This document shows, in pieces, positions 28,937 to 39,309 of a stretch of DNA of 64,000 nucleotides (position 1 is its first letter; each line of letters opens with the position of its first letter). This DNA is from Entomomonas sp. E2T0 (GTDB lineage Bacteria; Pseudomonadota; Gammaproteobacteria; Pseudomonadales; Pseudomonadaceae): positions 1,426,001 to 1,490,000 of the forward strand of contig NZ_CP094972.1 in NCBI RefSeq assembly GCF_025985425.1, in the 5' to 3' direction. A program made the translations under genes and the position numbers. Below the pieces are notes generated by a model that had not been told where the DNA came from, searched no databases, and saw nothing but the letters and a program-made list of their open reading frames with translations.

Positions 28937-30081
28937 TGTAGTACCACACCGCTGTCATCTTCCCAATAAAGATAAACCTGATCATCCCATGTAGGACGTT
29001 TCACATGGCGTTCAGAGTTGGCCATAAATGATTGTACAATCATTCCAGAAGGTAATTCGATATAGTAAACAGAATGACCACCTAGATAGGCAATGTCATA
29101 CACTTTACCTGTTGTCCAGTTATAGTCTGGATGTTCAATTTCAGGTTTTTGATGGCTAATTAATACTTTTTCAGGGCGTATTGCATAGGTAACTTTTTTA
29201 TCTTCAGCACGGCTACTGATACCATGACCTATATAAATAGGGTTTGGTAACTGTGGGCAAATAATTAGTGCATGGTTGCTGGCATCTTCAACAATTTCAC
29301 CTTCAAACATGTTTACGTTACCAATAAATTCGCACACTAAACGAGTAGCAGGTGTTTCGTAAATATCCATAGGGCTACCAATTTGTTCAATGGTGCCTTG
29401 GTTCATAATGGCAATACGTTGTGCCATGGTCATGGCTTCTTCTTGGTCATGGGTAACCATTACGCAAGTTACACCGACGCTTTCAATAATCTCTACTAAC
29501 TCTAATTGCATTTGTGAGCGTAGTTTTTTATCAAGGGCACCCATAGGTTCGTCTAATAACAATAGTTTAGGACGTTTAGCTAATGAACGAGCTAATGCCA
29601 CACGTTGTCTTTGACCACCCGATAGTTGATGAGGTTTGCGGTGTGCATATTGTGTCATATGCACCAGTTTTAACATCTGTTCAACCCGTTGCTTAATTTG
29701 ATCTTTTGGTAATTTATCCTGTTTTAAACCAAAAGCAATGTTTTGTTCCACTGTCATATGCGGGAATAGGGCATAAGATTGGAACATCATATTAATAGGG
29801 CGTTCATAAGGTGGTAGCTTGGTAATATCTTGACCATCTAAGAAGATACGACCTTCTGTAGGGGTTTCAAAGCCTGCTAGCATTCGTAATAGTGTGGATT
29901 TTCCTGAGCCAGAACCACCTAATAAAGCAAAAATTTCGCCACGGTTAATGGTAAGGCTTACGTTATCAACAGCGATAGTCCCATCAAACGATTTAGTCAC
30001 TCGATCAATCTTGACGAGTTCCTGCTTAGGCGTTTGGGTACCTGTCATGGCTTTTTTGAAAGCACTAGATGCAATAGCCAT
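28933..30081 (-). CDS. spuF: polyamine ABC transporter ATPase (PotG/SpuF)
   Basis: A 382-residue ABC ATPase. I use ATG 30081, preceded by GGAG at 8 bases, giving the usual start MAIASSAFKKAMTG; an ATG 18 bases upstream lacks support. Walker A GGSGSGKST, signature LSGGQRQRVALARS, Walker B LLLLDEPMGALDK and H-loop VTHDQEEAMTMA are intact, followed by a TOBE-type regulatory domain (residues about 280-380). It drives polyamine import with SpuGH. The stop overlaps the spuG ATG. Confidence 0.94.
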   Translation of the reverse strand: MAIASSAFKKAMTGTQTPKQELVKIDRVTKSFDGTIAVDNVSLTINRGEIFALLGGSGSGKSTLLRMLAGFETPTEGRIFLDGQDITKLPPYERPINMMFQSYALFPHMTVEQNIAFGLKQDKLPKDQIKQRVEQMLKLVHMTQYAHRKPHQLSGGQRQRVALARSLAKRPKLLLLDEPMGALDKKLRSQMQLELVEIIESVGVTCVMVTHDQEEAMTMAQRIAIMNQGTIEQIGSPMDIYETPATRLVCEFIGNVNMFEGEIVEDASNHALIICPQLPNPIYIGHGISSRAEDKKVTYAIRPEKVLISHQKPEIEHPDYNWTTGKVYDIAYLGGHSVYYIELPSGMIVQSFMANSERHVKRPTWDDQVYLYWEDDSGVVLQ

Positions 30082-30112
30082 TACTTTGAATCTCCACACT
30101 AATATTAAAATG

Positions 30113-30153
30113 ACAAAGAGTAATAAGTTGTATTAACTTATTACTCTCTTTGT
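30113..30153 (-). terminator. hairpin/attenuator between spuD and spuF
   Basis: GAGTAATAAGTT (30118-30129) and AACTTATTACTC (30135-30146) form a 12-bp stem with a 5-base loop, extended by ACAAAG/CTTTGT with a two-base bulge. It is placed after the binding-protein gene, as in the bra operon, and probably reduces transcription into spuF-spuG-spuH. Confidence 0.65.
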
Positions 30154-30173
30154 GTACTAGGAACTAGTTAGGT

Positions 30174-31274
30174 TTATTTACTAGTTTTAACTTTTGTCCA
30201 ACTACTTACCATTGCACGTTGTGTTTTCAATGGTAGTAATGGGAAAGTATAAATTTTTTCCATTACAGCTTCAGTTGGATAAATACCAGGATCATTACGG
30301 ATATCTTCTATTACTAAAGGTGTTGCTGCACTATTAGCATTAGGGAAGCGTACATAGTTAGTAATTTCTGCTGCAATTTCAGGTTGCATAATAAAGTTGA
30401 TAAACTTGTGTGCAGCATCTGGATTTGGTGCATCTTTAGGGATAGCCATCATATCAAAGAAGCTAGCAGCACCTTCTTTAGGAATGTTGTATTGGATATT
30501 TACGCCATTTTTTGCTTCTTTGGCACGTATTTTACTTTGTTGTAAGTCGCCTGAATAACCTACAGATACACAGATATTACCATTAGCTAGATCTAAAATA
30601 TTTTTAGAAGAATGGAAGTAAGCTACATAAGGACGAATTTTTAAGAATAATTCTTGAGCCTCTTTTATATGAGCTGTGTCAGTAGCTGTAGGGTCATTGC
30701 CTAAGTATTTCATAGCAGCAGGTAACATTTCAGTAGGTGAGTCTAGGAATGCTACACCACAAGATTTTAGTTTTTTCATGTTTTCAACATTGAATACTAA
30801 ATCCCAAGAATCAGTAGGTGCATTATCACCTAATGCTGCTTTTACTTTATCAACATTATAGGCAATACCAATAGTACCCCACATATAAGGTACGGCATAT
30901 TTATTTTCTGGATCATTAACCTCTAACGCTTTCATTAGGGTAGGGTTTAAGTTTTTCCAGTTAGGTAATTTGGTTTTATCTAATGGTTGGTATAAACCGG
31001 CTTTAATTTGTTTGGCTAAAAAGGCATTAGAAGGCACAACAATGTCATAGCCTGAGTTGCCAGCAATTAATTTAGCTTCTACGATTTCGTTGTTATCAAA
31101 TACATCATAAACAACTTTGATGCCTGTTTGTTTTTCAAACTTGCTGATAGTGTCTGGAGCAATATAGTCAGACCAGTTATATACATGCAATACATCATCA
31201 GCAGCATAGGCCATACCTGTAGCTACAATAGTAATAGAAGTGGCGAGAAGTGTTTTTTTAAAAAATTTCATCAT
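30174..31274 (-). CDS. spuD: polyamine ABC transporter periplasmic binding protein (PotF/SpuD)
   Basis: A 366-residue binding protein. ATG 31274 (or 31271 directly after) is preceded by GGGGAATT and gives a clean signal peptide, [22 protein letters not shown]. Conserved blocks follow: [44 protein letters not shown] and [15 protein letters not shown]. The NWSDY motif contributes to polyamine binding in PotF/SpuD. Pseudomonas has two adjacent binding-protein genes (spuD, spuE); only one is present here. Confidence 0.93.
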   Translation of the reverse strand: MMKFFKKTLLATSITIVATGMAYAADDVLHVYNWSDYIAPDTISKFEKQTGIKVVYDVFDNNEIVEAKLIAGNSGYDIVVPSNAFLAKQIKAGLYQPLDKTKLPNWKNLNPTLMKALEVNDPENKYAVPYMWGTIGIAYNVDKVKAALGDNAPTDSWDLVFNVENMKKLKSCGVAFLDSPTEMLPAAMKYLGNDPTATDTAHIKEAQELFLKIRPYVAYFHSSKNILDLANGNICVSVGYSGDLQQSKIRAKEAKNGVNIQYNIPKEGAASFFDMMAIPKDAPNPDAAHKFINFIMQPEIAAEITNYVRFPNANSAATPLVIEDIRNDPGIYPTEAVMEKIYTFPLLPLKTQRAMVSSWTKVKTSK

Positions 31275-31317
31275 GGCTAATTCCCCAATAAAGATAAAAT
31301 TGCCTGCCAATAGTTAC

Positions 31318-31338
31318 ACTTAGTAGGTATTACTAAGT
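31318..31338. repeat. 8-bp hairpin in the spuD leader
   Basis: ACTTAGTA (31318-31325) and TACTAAGT (31331-31338) are exact inverted repeats with a 5-base loop, about 45 bases before the spuD start. It may be an operator or an mRNA leader hairpin; there is no T-tract. Confidence 0.35.
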
Positions 31339-31432
31339 AGCTTATTAATGTGTAGTTACTTCCAAGAAATAATCGGCACATTATAGTTTTTCTTTACATA
31401 CAACACTAGAAAATTCTTATCGTGAAACACTT

Positions 31433-32797
31433 TTATTTTGCTTTAGCATCTTGCCAAGTTAAATCTAAACATTTCACTGCTTTTTCAATTAGTTCATCAA
31501 CTTCAGTTTTAGTAATAACAAGTGGTGGAGCAATAATCATAGTATCGCCTACAGCACGCATAACAAGGCCATTGTTAAAGCAATGTTCACGACACATCAT
31601 GCCGGTATTGCCACCTGCAAAACGTTCTGCTGTTTGTTTATCCTTAACTAATTCTAAAGCACCAACCATGCCAAGTGCTCTTGCTTCTCCTACCAATGGG
31701 TGATCAGCTAACTGAGTCCATTTTTCTAATAGATAGGGGGCTGTATCACGTTTAACTAGATCTAAAATGTTTTCATTTTTAAGTATATTGATATTTTCTA
31801 AAGCAACTGCTGCAGAAGCAGGGTGTCCTGAGTAAGTATAACCATGATAGAACTCACCACCTTGATTTAGTACTTCAACAATTTCATCACGTACAATAAC
31901 ACCACCCATGGGTAAATAACCAGAGGTTAAACCTTTGGCAATAGGCATTAAGTCAGGTTGAATGCCATAGTATTGGCTACCAAACCATTCACCCGTACGA
32001 CCAAAACCACAAATTACTTCATCAGCTACAAATAATATATCGTATTTATTGAGGATTTCTCTTACTTTTGGCCAATAAGTGGTAGGTGGAATAATAACGC
32101 CACCAGCACCTTGAATAGGTTCTGCAATAAATGCAGCTATTTTCTCTACACCAATTTCTTGAATTTTTAGCTCTAATTGTTCAGCTGCCCAAATACCAAA
32201 CTCTTCAGGTGACTTGGTGCGATCACTACCATACCAATAAGGTTGTTCTATATGCACTATGCCAGGTAATACTCCGCCTTGTTTATGCATTGCAGGCATA
32301 CCACTGAGACTAGCCCCTGCTACAGTAGAACCATGGTAACCATTATTTCTACCTATAATAATTTGTTTGTTGGGTTGCCCTTTGGTTGCCCAATAATGGC
32401 GCACCATACGCACCACTGTATCATTAGATTCTGAACCTGAACCTGTAAAAAATACATGATTCATTCCTTCAGGCGCTAGTTCAGTAATTGCTTTAGCTAG
32501 TTCAATAGCAGGTGGATGAGCTGTTTGGAAGAAAAGATTATAGTAGGGTAGTTCAAGCATTTGCTTATAAGCAGCTTCTGCTAATTCTTTGCGGCCATAG
32601 CCTACGTTGACACACCAAAGCCCTGCCATGCCATCAAGAATCTTGTTACCTTCTGTATCCCATAAATAAACCCCTTTGGCTTGTTTAATAATACGTGCAC
32701 CTTTAGCGTTTAACTGTTGATAGTCAGTAAAAGGGGGAAGTAAGTGCTCTCTTCCTAAGTCTTGTAATTGAGCAGTTTGAGAATTCTGTGTTGTCAT
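31433..32797 (-). CDS. spuC: putrescine/polyamine--pyruvate aminotransferase
   Basis: A 454-residue class III PLP aminotransferase. ATG 32797 has GAGG upstream; the frame's earlier ATG adds nine non-conserved residues. Family features: LDGMAGLWCVNVGYGRKELAEAA, FTGSGSESNDTVVRMVRHYW, the PLP aspartate in VADEVICGFGRTG and the Schiff-base lysine in IAKGLTSGYLPMGG. SpuC-type enzymes transfer the amino group of putrescine or related diamines to pyruvate. Being directly upstream of spuD in the Pseudomonas order, it links import to breakdown. The glutamylpolyamine synthetases spuA/spuB are not adjacent. Confidence 0.9.
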   Translation of the reverse strand: MTTQNSQTAQLQDLGREHLLPPFTDYQQLNAKGARIIKQAKGVYLWDTEGNKILDGMAGLWCVNVGYGRKELAEAAYKQMLELPYYNLFFQTAHPPAIELAKAITELAPEGMNHVFFTGSGSESNDTVVRMVRHYWATKGQPNKQIIIGRNNGYHGSTVAGASLSGMPAMHKQGGVLPGIVHIEQPYWYGSDRTKSPEEFGIWAAEQLELKIQEIGVEKIAAFIAEPIQGAGGVIIPPTTYWPKVREILNKYDILFVADEVICGFGRTGEWFGSQYYGIQPDLMPIAKGLTSGYLPMGGVIVRDEIVEVLNQGGEFYHGYTYSGHPASAAVALENINILKNENILDLVKRDTAPYLLEKWTQLADHPLVGEARALGMVGALELVKDKQTAERFAGGNTGMMCREHCFNNGLVMRAVGDTMIIAPPLVITKTEVDELIEKAVKCLDLTWQDAKAK

Positions 32798-32909
32798 TAT
32801 TCGAGGCCTCAAGTTTGGATACAAAGAGAAGACCTAGCATATAGCGAGAAGCTAGTCTTTTGCAAGTAATTAAGACTTAAGAAGCATAAAGGATGCCATC
32901 TATAGACTA

Positions 32910-35546
32910 TTATTGACGTTTAACTAGTTTAGTAAAGCTACCTGCTATTAGCGCAGCGGTATCAGTTAATGCAATTAATGGGTCTAGCCCTGCGGGTACA
33001 GCCATATAGCGCGCTTCCCAATTGGGGTTAAATTTTTCTTTAAAGCGGCTTAAACCTTGGAAATTATAGAATTGATTGCTACGCCTAAATACTAGTGAGC
33101 CTAAACGGTAAGCAATAGGAGCGCCTTTACTAGGTTTTAATTCTGAAAGAGGATTTAGTCCTAAACTAAATTGTTTAACACCTTGTTCTTTTAGATCTAT
33201 TGCTAATGCAATAAGTAAGTATTCCATAGTTAGCTTTGGCGCATCAGGGTGGACTTGCATTAAATCAAAAGCCACTAAATGTTTAGAATCGGTTTCTAGT
33301 AAATTAACAAAAGCAATAATCTCGCCCTTAAAATCAACAGTAGCAATTCTAAAGTGTTGTAAATAGTCTTCAGTAAGTTTGCCAAGGGAAAAGCCCCTTT
33401 CCTGTTCTTGTTTCTTTATAAGGGAAATGTCTGTAAGAGCTTTGAGTTTTTCAAAAGGCAATTCACCTTGATTATAAATTTTTAATGATAGGTTGTTGCT
33501 TTGTGCGGTATGCCATATTTGTTGTAATTCTTGTTTATCTTCGCTATCAATATCAAAATTGGCAAGGTCAATAATAGCTTCATCACCCAGTTTAATAACG
33601 GCTAAACCAATATCCATATAATTTGATAGTGTTTCAGGCTGTACTTGATAGAAAACAGGGCGGACATTATGTAAATCACAATAATCGCGGAATTGCCAAA
33701 TAAGTTCGTTATGATGTTGTGGATTACCTACAGGGTCAAATAGTGCAACAAGGCTTCGACCATGACAGGCATACATAATGAAAGCGTCCTGTTTAGAATG
33801 AAATAGAATGTCTTTATCTTTACTTAATACCAATCCACCGTTAGGTTGTTGCGAGTTTTTAATGATGTTTTCAGCTAAAGCTAATTGTTCATCATCAGGT
33901 ATTAGAATTTTAGGTGGGGAAGTATGTAATAACCATGTTATAACAATAACGCCTAATAAGAGGCTACTGCCTGTAATTGCCCTTAACCCTCTACTAGCAT
34001 CTGCATCTAAAGTAAATTGCCACCATAAATCACTGCTATAGGGAACATGGCGATAAGTGAAGAAAAATAACCAGATAGAGATGGCAACGGTGCCTCCTGC
34101 AATAATAAGTGTTACTGCGGAGTAAGGAATATCAAGTATCTGACTTGGTCGATAAAATACTTTACGAAAGGTAAGTAAACAGCCAGCAGCAAATAAAAGT
34201 AAGGCTGCTATTTGCCAATCTAGTCCTCTTAATAAACAAAATAAAGTGCCTGATAGCATTAAAATAAGTGTAAAAGTCCAAGCGCTAGATAATCTTCGCC
34301 ACAAACCTTGTGCAGAGACCAAGCACAATGTGCCAATTATACTGGCTACTAAATGTGAGCTATTGATAACATAGTCAGGGACAAAGCTAGCCAAATAATT
34401 TAGGTAGTGTTCTGGTTCAGGTTCTACCCCTGAGAAAATAAGTGTGACACCAGAAATAAAGACTAATAAAGCCATAACAGGCGCTGCTACGCTTGAAGCA
34501 AGACGGGCAGCATGGCGCGAAGAGGCAAATTGCCTTGCTTCTGCTACTAATAGCACTAGACAAGCCACAACTAGTGGCATTACAACATAGATTAGTCGAT
34601 ATAAGAATAATGCCGCTAATAAACCTGGTTGGTCTAATTGCGATTTGAAAGCTGCCAATAGTACTACCTCAAATACTCCTAAACCACCAGGAACATGACT
34701 GAGTACGCCTGCTGCTAAAGCCAATAGATAAACAGTTAAAAATGTACCAAAGGGAATATCGGCAGAGTTGGGTAGTAAACAATAAAGCACAGTACTTGCT
34801 GCAAGCATATCGAGCAAAGTAATTACAAATTGCAGCATGGTAATACGCATACTAGGAACACGTATGGTAATTAAGCCTAAACTAAGATGGCGACTATCAA
34901 TTGAAGGATAGTTAGGTGAGATAAAACGACTAATAATAAACAGAAAAATGATATAGCTTACAATCACAGCACTAGCAATAATAACCAGTAAGGTTTCATT
35001 TAAATATAATGCTTTAGCTGAGTAGTGAATATCGGTAAAAGCCATTAATGCAGCAATGGGGGGCAGGGCTAAACCTAAGGATAGGCTAGCAAAAACAGTC
35101 ATTTGAATAATAGCCATGGCAGGTGTGTTTTTCTTGCTATAGACCCTATATCGAACAGAGCCACCAGTTAGCATAGAAAAACCTAGTGCATTACCAATAG
35201 CAGCGGCTGAAAGACCACCCAAGGCTAAAGTAGAAAGGGGTAGTTTGGCATCGGCATAACGACTGGCAGACCATTCATAGCCAAAAATCATACAATAACT
35301 GGTAATGGCTGCTAATATGGCAAGGCCTATGGCATACCAAGAAACATTATTAAAAGCTGTAGTTAGACTTTGTCGATCAATATCTTCCACAAGGTGAGCA
35401 AAAGCAACTAATGCGAGTGCAAAGACGATAACAGTAAACGCTATACCAATACGTTGTTGATTACGACGGAAAAAAGCCAACAATCCTGTTTGTTTCTCAG
35501 GTGACGTATGACAAGAAATATCTGGTTGGTCGGACTGCTGCGTCAT
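32910..35546 (-). CDS. mprF: bifunctional phosphatidylglycerol aminoacyl-transferase/flippase
   Basis: An 878-residue protein with about 14 TM helices (residues 30-540) followed by the soluble DUF2156 synthase domain (about 560-870) with NGGLVLSKDKDILFHSKQ, ALFDPVGNPQHHNELIW and a C-terminal RLGSLVFRRSNQFYNF. It moves an amino acid from charged tRNA to phosphatidylglycerol and flips the product, changing surface charge and peptide resistance. P. aeruginosa MprF makes alanyl-PG; which amino acid is used here cannot be read. Single gene. Confidence 0.93.
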   Translation of the reverse strand: MTQQSDQPDISCHTSPEKQTGLLAFFRRNQQRIGIAFTVIVFALALVAFAHLVEDIDRQSLTTAFNNVSWYAIGLAILAAITSYCMIFGYEWSASRYADAKLPLSTLALGGLSAAAIGNALGFSMLTGGSVRYRVYSKKNTPAMAIIQMTVFASLSLGLALPPIAALMAFTDIHYSAKALYLNETLLVIIASAVIVSYIIFLFIISRFISPNYPSIDSRHLSLGLITIRVPSMRITMLQFVITLLDMLAASTVLYCLLPNSADIPFGTFLTVYLLALAAGVLSHVPGGLGVFEVVLLAAFKSQLDQPGLLAALFLYRLIYVVMPLVVACLVLLVAEARQFASSRHAARLASSVAAPVMALLVFISGVTLIFSGVEPEPEHYLNYLASFVPDYVINSSHLVASIIGTLCLVSAQGLWRRLSSAWTFTLILMLSGTLFCLLRGLDWQIAALLLFAAGCLLTFRKVFYRPSQILDIPYSAVTLIIAGGTVAISIWLFFFTYRHVPYSSDLWWQFTLDADASRGLRAITGSSLLLGVIVITWLLHTSPPKILIPDDEQLALAENIIKNSQQPNGGLVLSKDKDILFHSKQDAFIMYACHGRSLVALFDPVGNPQHHNELIWQFRDYCDLHNVRPVFYQVQPETLSNYMDIGLAVIKLGDEAIIDLANFDIDSEDKQELQQIWHTAQSNNLSLKIYNQGELPFEKLKALTDISLIKKQEQERGFSLGKLTEDYLQHFRIATVDFKGEIIAFVNLLETDSKHLVAFDLMQVHPDAPKLTMEYLLIALAIDLKEQGVKQFSLGLNPLSELKPSKGAPIAYRLGSLVFRRSNQFYNFQGLSRFKEKFNPNWEARYMAVPAGLDPLIALTDTAALIAGSFTKLVKRQ

Positions 35547-35641
35547 AATGATTTAACTATATCTTTAACTCAATAACTTAGATGATTATAAGTTAATCCT
35601 TGTAGTAAAAGTAAGGTTTTTTATGATAACTCATCTAATTG

Positions 35642-35677
35642 ATGACCTATGGGCTAATAATTTAGTCTATAGGTCAT
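35642..35677. repeat. long hairpin downstream of algC
   Basis: ATGACCTAT (35642-35650) and ATAGGTCAT (35669-35677) pair exactly, and the stem extends inward with G-U pairs to about 16 bp. The T-tract lies on the plus strand, opposite to algC and mprF, so it may be an mRNA-stabilising hairpin. Confidence 0.4.
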
Positions 35678-35684
35678 TTTTCTA

Positions 35685-37079
35685 TTAAATTTGTCTAATA
35701 AAGCTTAGTAATTCCTGTGTTTTTTCTTTTAATAATTGAGGGTTATTGCGGCTTTCTACATTTAGACGAATAACAGGTTCGGTATTAGAAGCACGTAAAT
35801 TAAAACGCCAATCTTCATAATCAATGCCTACACCATCAATATGCTCGATTTGTTTAGCATTTTTGCCATAGTGTTGTTCAACACTAGCCATTACTTTTTT
35901 AGCATCAGTTACGGTTAGATTAATCTCACCTGAAGAAGGGTAAGCAGCAATACGCTCATTAACCAGTGCAGAAAGCGGTTGTTGTTTACGACTCATTAAT
36001 TCAATAATTAATAACCAAGGAATCATACCGCTGTCACAGTAGAAGAAATCACGAAAATAATGATGAGCACTCATTTCGCCACCATAAATGGCATCATGTT
36101 TACGCATAGTTTCTTTAATAAATGCATGGCCTGCCTTAGTAGTCACTGCTTTACCATTATTATTGGCAATAATTTCTAAGGTGTTCCAAGTCATACGAGG
36201 ATCAAGAATAATGCTGGCGCCTTGTTCTTTTTGTAAAAAAGCTTCTGCTAGTAAGCCAACAATATAGTAACCTTCAATAAATTGGCCTTGTTCATCAAAT
36301 AGAAAACAGCGATCAAAATCACCATCCCATGCAATACCCATATCAGCTTTATGTGCTAGTACCGCATTACGGGTGACATCACGATTTTCTACTAAAATAG
36401 GATTGGGAATACCATTAGGGAAAGTACCATCTGGTTCAAAATTAATTCTAATAAACTCGATAGGTGCGTTGGCTTTTTTAAGAGCTTTTTCTAATACATC
36501 TACTACAGGACCAGCTACACCATTGCCAGGATTAACCACTAGTTTTAATGGTTTAAGTGCTGTTAGATCAACATAAGACAATAAGTGTTTTGTATAGTCG
36601 TCTCTGGTGTTAACTTGTTGGTAACTACCTCGATTACTCTCACTAATACTAGGATCTCGACCATCTACTAAATCGTAAGACAAGGTTTCAGCAATAGCCT
36701 GAATCTCTTTAAGACCTGTATCAGCTGAGATTGGCTTTGATTGTTCTCTAACAAATTTAAAGCCGTTGTAATCAATTGGATTATGGGAAGCAGTGACTTC
36801 AATACCACCAGATGTTTGAAGGTGGGTAGTGGCAAAGTAAATTTCCTCTGTGCCTGTTAAACCAAGATCAAATACATCAACACCTTCATCCCTTAAGCCA
36901 TTAGCTAAAGCTGCTTTTAAACTAGCAGATGTAGCGCGGATATCGCCGCCTAACACAATAGACTTCGGCTTTAGCCATTGAGCAAAAGCGCGGGCAATAC
37001 GATAAGCGATTTCTTCGTTTAGTTCTGTACCTAATTGTCCACGGATATCATAGGCTTTGAAACAGGTAAGTGTGCTCAT
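35685..37079 (-). CDS. algC: phosphomannomutase/phosphoglucomutase
   Basis: A 464-residue alpha-D-phosphohexomutase. The phosphoserine is Ser98 in [15 protein letters not shown], the metal loop is GDFDRCF, sugar-specificity GEMSAHHYF, and the C-terminal phosphate-binding loop is [17 protein letters not shown]. AlgC interconverts hexose 1- and 6-phosphates for lipopolysaccharide, alginate and other polymers. It lies 9 bases after galU on the same strand, so glucose-1-phosphate and UDP-glucose formation are coupled. This feeds the ugd at 2062. The N-terminus is that of short AlgC forms. Confidence 0.94.
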   Translation of the reverse strand: MSTLTCFKAYDIRGQLGTELNEEIAYRIARAFAQWLKPKSIVLGGDIRATSASLKAALANGLRDEGVDVFDLGLTGTEEIYFATTHLQTSGGIEVTASHNPIDYNGFKFVREQSKPISADTGLKEIQAIAETLSYDLVDGRDPSISESNRGSYQQVNTRDDYTKHLLSYVDLTALKPLKLVVNPGNGVAGPVVDVLEKALKKANAPIEFIRINFEPDGTFPNGIPNPILVENRDVTRNAVLAHKADMGIAWDGDFDRCFLFDEQGQFIEGYYIVGLLAEAFLQKEQGASIILDPRMTWNTLEIIANNNGKAVTTKAGHAFIKETMRKHDAIYGGEMSAHHYFRDFFYCDSGMIPWLLIIELMSRKQQPLSALVNERIAAYPSSGEINLTVTDAKKVMASVEQHYGKNAKQIEHIDGVGIDYEDWRFNLRASNTEPVIRLNVESRNNPQLLKEKTQELLSFIRQI

Positions 37080-37088
37080 GGTTTATCC

Positions 37089-37922
37089 TTAAATTTCGTT
37101 CTTGTAAATGTTTTCATAACAAAAGTTAGTAGCTTCAACAAAGCCCTCTGCACTACCACAATCAAAACGACGACCTTGGAATTTATAGGCAATTACACAA
37201 CCGTTTTTAGCTTGGGTTAATAATGCATCCGTAATTTGTATTTCACCATTTTTACCAGGTGGTGTGTTTTCTAAAATATCAAAGATATCAGGGGTTAAAA
37301 TATAACGACCAATAATCGCAAGATTAGAAGGTGCTTCTTCTGGTGCTGGTTTTTCAACCATATTAGTGACGGTATATAAACCTTCTGTAATCATATTACC
37401 CTCAATAACACCATAGCGGCTTATTTCTGCTTTAGGTACTTCTTCTACAGCCACAATAGAGCAACGGAATTGTTTATATAATTTAACCATCTGAGCTAAT
37501 ACACCATCACCTTCTAAATTAAGGCAAAGGTCATCGGCTAGTACGACAGCAAAAGCTTCATCACCAATCAATTGTTTACCCGTTAAAATGGCATGGCCTA
37601 AGCCTTTCATTTCAACTTGGCGTGTGTAAGAGAATGTACAATGAGTGATTAAATCACGAATACTGTTTAATAAATGTTCTTTAGATGAACCAGCAATTTG
37701 GCTTTCTAATTCATAACTGATATCAAAATGATCTTCTAAGGCTCTTTTGCCACGGCCTGTTACAATAGCCATGTTTTTTAAGCCTGCATTTTTTGCCTCT
37801 TCTACTGCGTATTGAATAAGTGGCTTATTAACAATAGGCAACATTTCCTTTGGCATGGCTTTGGTAACAGGTAAAAAACGTGTTCCGTATCCAGCAGCAG
37901 GGAAAAGACATTTGGTGATCAT
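37089..37922 (-). CDS. galU: UTP--glucose-1-phosphate uridylyltransferase
   Basis: A 277-residue nucleotidyltransferase making UDP-glucose. The N-terminal signature is FPAAGYGTRFLPVTKAMPKEMLP, followed by VEEAKNAGLKNMAIVTGRGK, and metal and sugar residues in VVLADDLCLN and MVEKPAPEEAPSNLAIIGRYIL. Full length. It is first in the galU-algC pair. Confidence 0.96.
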   Translation of the reverse strand: MITKCLFPAAGYGTRFLPVTKAMPKEMLPIVNKPLIQYAVEEAKNAGLKNMAIVTGRGKRALEDHFDISYELESQIAGSSKEHLLNSIRDLITHCTFSYTRQVEMKGLGHAILTGKQLIGDEAFAVVLADDLCLNLEGDGVLAQMVKLYKQFRCSIVAVEEVPKAEISRYGVIEGNMITEGLYTVTNMVEKPAPEEAPSNLAIIGRYILTPDIFDILENTPPGKNGEIQITDALLTQAKNGCVIAYKFQGRRFDCGSAEGFVEATNFCYENIYKNEI

Positions 37923-37990
37923 AATAACTCCATTAACACATTATCTATAAAATCTTAATATTTTTTAATATGGGCAAGTGAGCCTGATAA

Positions 37991-38980
37991 CTAATGATGT
38001 AGTTGCCATAGCTGATTGGCTTCTGTTAGCGCCTGTTCTCTGGTCATGCCTAGCCCTCTAAAAGCGAGCGCTATAGTAGCAGGTATTGCTAAATCTGCGT
38101 ATTCATCTTTCACCTTTTTTTGCCACACCGCAATAAGATGATCTGGATTGATTTCGCTTGGTTTTAATAATCGTTGTTCAGTTAAGGCAGGCCAAGTTTC
38201 TTGCCATAAGGAACCATTGCTTGTTCCTAATAGCACACAATTATTATCTGCTCTCACCTCGTTTTCACCACCTTCACCTTTAATGATAATAGTGTTATCA
38301 CCCAATAATTGACTAGCTTGCTGATGAATCGCTTGATAGTTAGGGTGAAAAATACTTTGTAAACTACAACGTGCCTGTAAAGGGTTTAATAAACGAACCA
38401 GTGAATGGATAGGTGAGCGCACACCGAGTAAAGGCCTTAACTCAATAATTTGTTGTAGTTTGGGTGAAAAATGTTGTAAGCCAATAAAAGCAATATGTTG
38501 ATCTTTTAACGATCGTTCTACTTGTTGCCAATCTTTGCAATCATTGATGTTTAAAACGGGTAAAAATTGTTCTGTATAAAAACGATCACTGGTGTGTTGT
38601 CCTGCACCATGTAACAGTATAGAAACACCTTGTTTGGCTAATAGTTTGGCCGCTAATAAATACCAAGGGTAATGTCTTTTCTTACCTGCATAGCTTGGCC
38701 AATCAATATCTACAGATATTTTAGGAGCTTGCGTATGGGCACGTACTGCTTTTGCGAAGCCTGCTAACTCTTCAAAAGTTTCTTGTTGATAGCGTAGTAA
38801 TAATAAGAAAGCACCTAGTTGAACATCTTCTACTTTATTTTCTAGAATCATATTCATAACTGTTTCAGCTTCAGCAAAGGTTAAGTGGCGAGAGCCATTT
38901 TGGCCTTTACCCAAAATACGAATATATTCAGCAAATGGATGTTCAGTAATAGATTTTGTGGGTGTGATAGTCTGATTCAT
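37991..38980 (-). CDS. ybiB: YbiB/TrpD2-type phosphoribosyltransferase-like protein
   Basis: A 329-residue protein of the anthranilate phosphoribosyltransferase fold. Features are an N-terminal helical domain (residues 15-80, FAEAETVMNMILENKVEDVQLGAFLLLLRYQ), LHGAGQHTSDR in place of the TrpD glycine-rich loop, RPLLGVRSPIHSLVRLLNPL, and KGEGGENEVR. TrpD2/YbiB proteins bind nucleic acid and are not tryptophan enzymes. ATG 38980 overlaps the tusE stop, as in the Pseudomonas tus locus, and I prefer it to a TTG 6 bases earlier. Confidence 0.88.
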   Translation of the reverse strand: MNQTITPTKSITEHPFAEYIRILGKGQNGSRHLTFAEAETVMNMILENKVEDVQLGAFLLLLRYQQETFEELAGFAKAVRAHTQAPKISVDIDWPSYAGKKRHYPWYLLAAKLLAKQGVSILLHGAGQHTSDRFYTEQFLPVLNINDCKDWQQVERSLKDQHIAFIGLQHFSPKLQQIIELRPLLGVRSPIHSLVRLLNPLQARCSLQSIFHPNYQAIHQQASQLLGDNTIIIKGEGGENEVRADNNCVLLGTSNGSLWQETWPALTEQRLLKPSEINPDHLIAVWQKKVKDEYADLAIPATIALAFRGLGMTREQALTEANQLWQLHH

Positions 38981-39309
38981 AGGCAATTAGTCGGTTTTGG
39001 TAAGCCTGCTAACTTAGCAGCAAGCTTAGCAGGGCTTCCTTTAAATAGTAAATTGAGTTGTAAGCTATTGGCTTGTTCTTTATCTAAATGTTGGCTTAAA
39101 TATTTGATTAGTGGCCGATTAGCAGGAGAAAGTTCATACTGTTGATAAAATTGGCGTAACAAATTAATAATTTGCCAATGTGGTTCAGTTAATGTAATAG
39201 ATTCTAGCTCTGCTAATTTTTCAGCAACAACAGTAGACCAATCTTGTAAATTAACAAGATAGCCTTCATCATCTAATTCAATCGGTTTCTGCTCAACGGT
39301 TATTATCAT
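38977..39309 (-). CDS. tusE: sulfur relay protein TusE (DsrC family)
   Basis: A 110-residue DsrC/TusE protein. The N-terminal DDEGYLVNLQDWS and C-terminal AAKLAGLPKPTNCL end with the family's penultimate cysteine, which accepts persulfide from TusBCD and passes it to MnmA for tRNA 2-thiouridine. ATG 39309 overlaps the tusB stop; a TTG 6 bases earlier is less likely. Last of tusDCBE. Confidence 0.93.
   Translation of the reverse strand: MIITVEQKPIELDDEGYLVNLQDWSTVVAEKLAELESITLTEPHWQIINLLRQFYQQYELSPANRPLIKYLSQHLDKEQANSLQLNLLFKGSPAKLAAKLAGLPKPTNCL

Noticed and set aside
35642-35677. Terminator of algC
   Set aside because: The T-tract lies on the wrong strand for algC; kept only as a hairpin.
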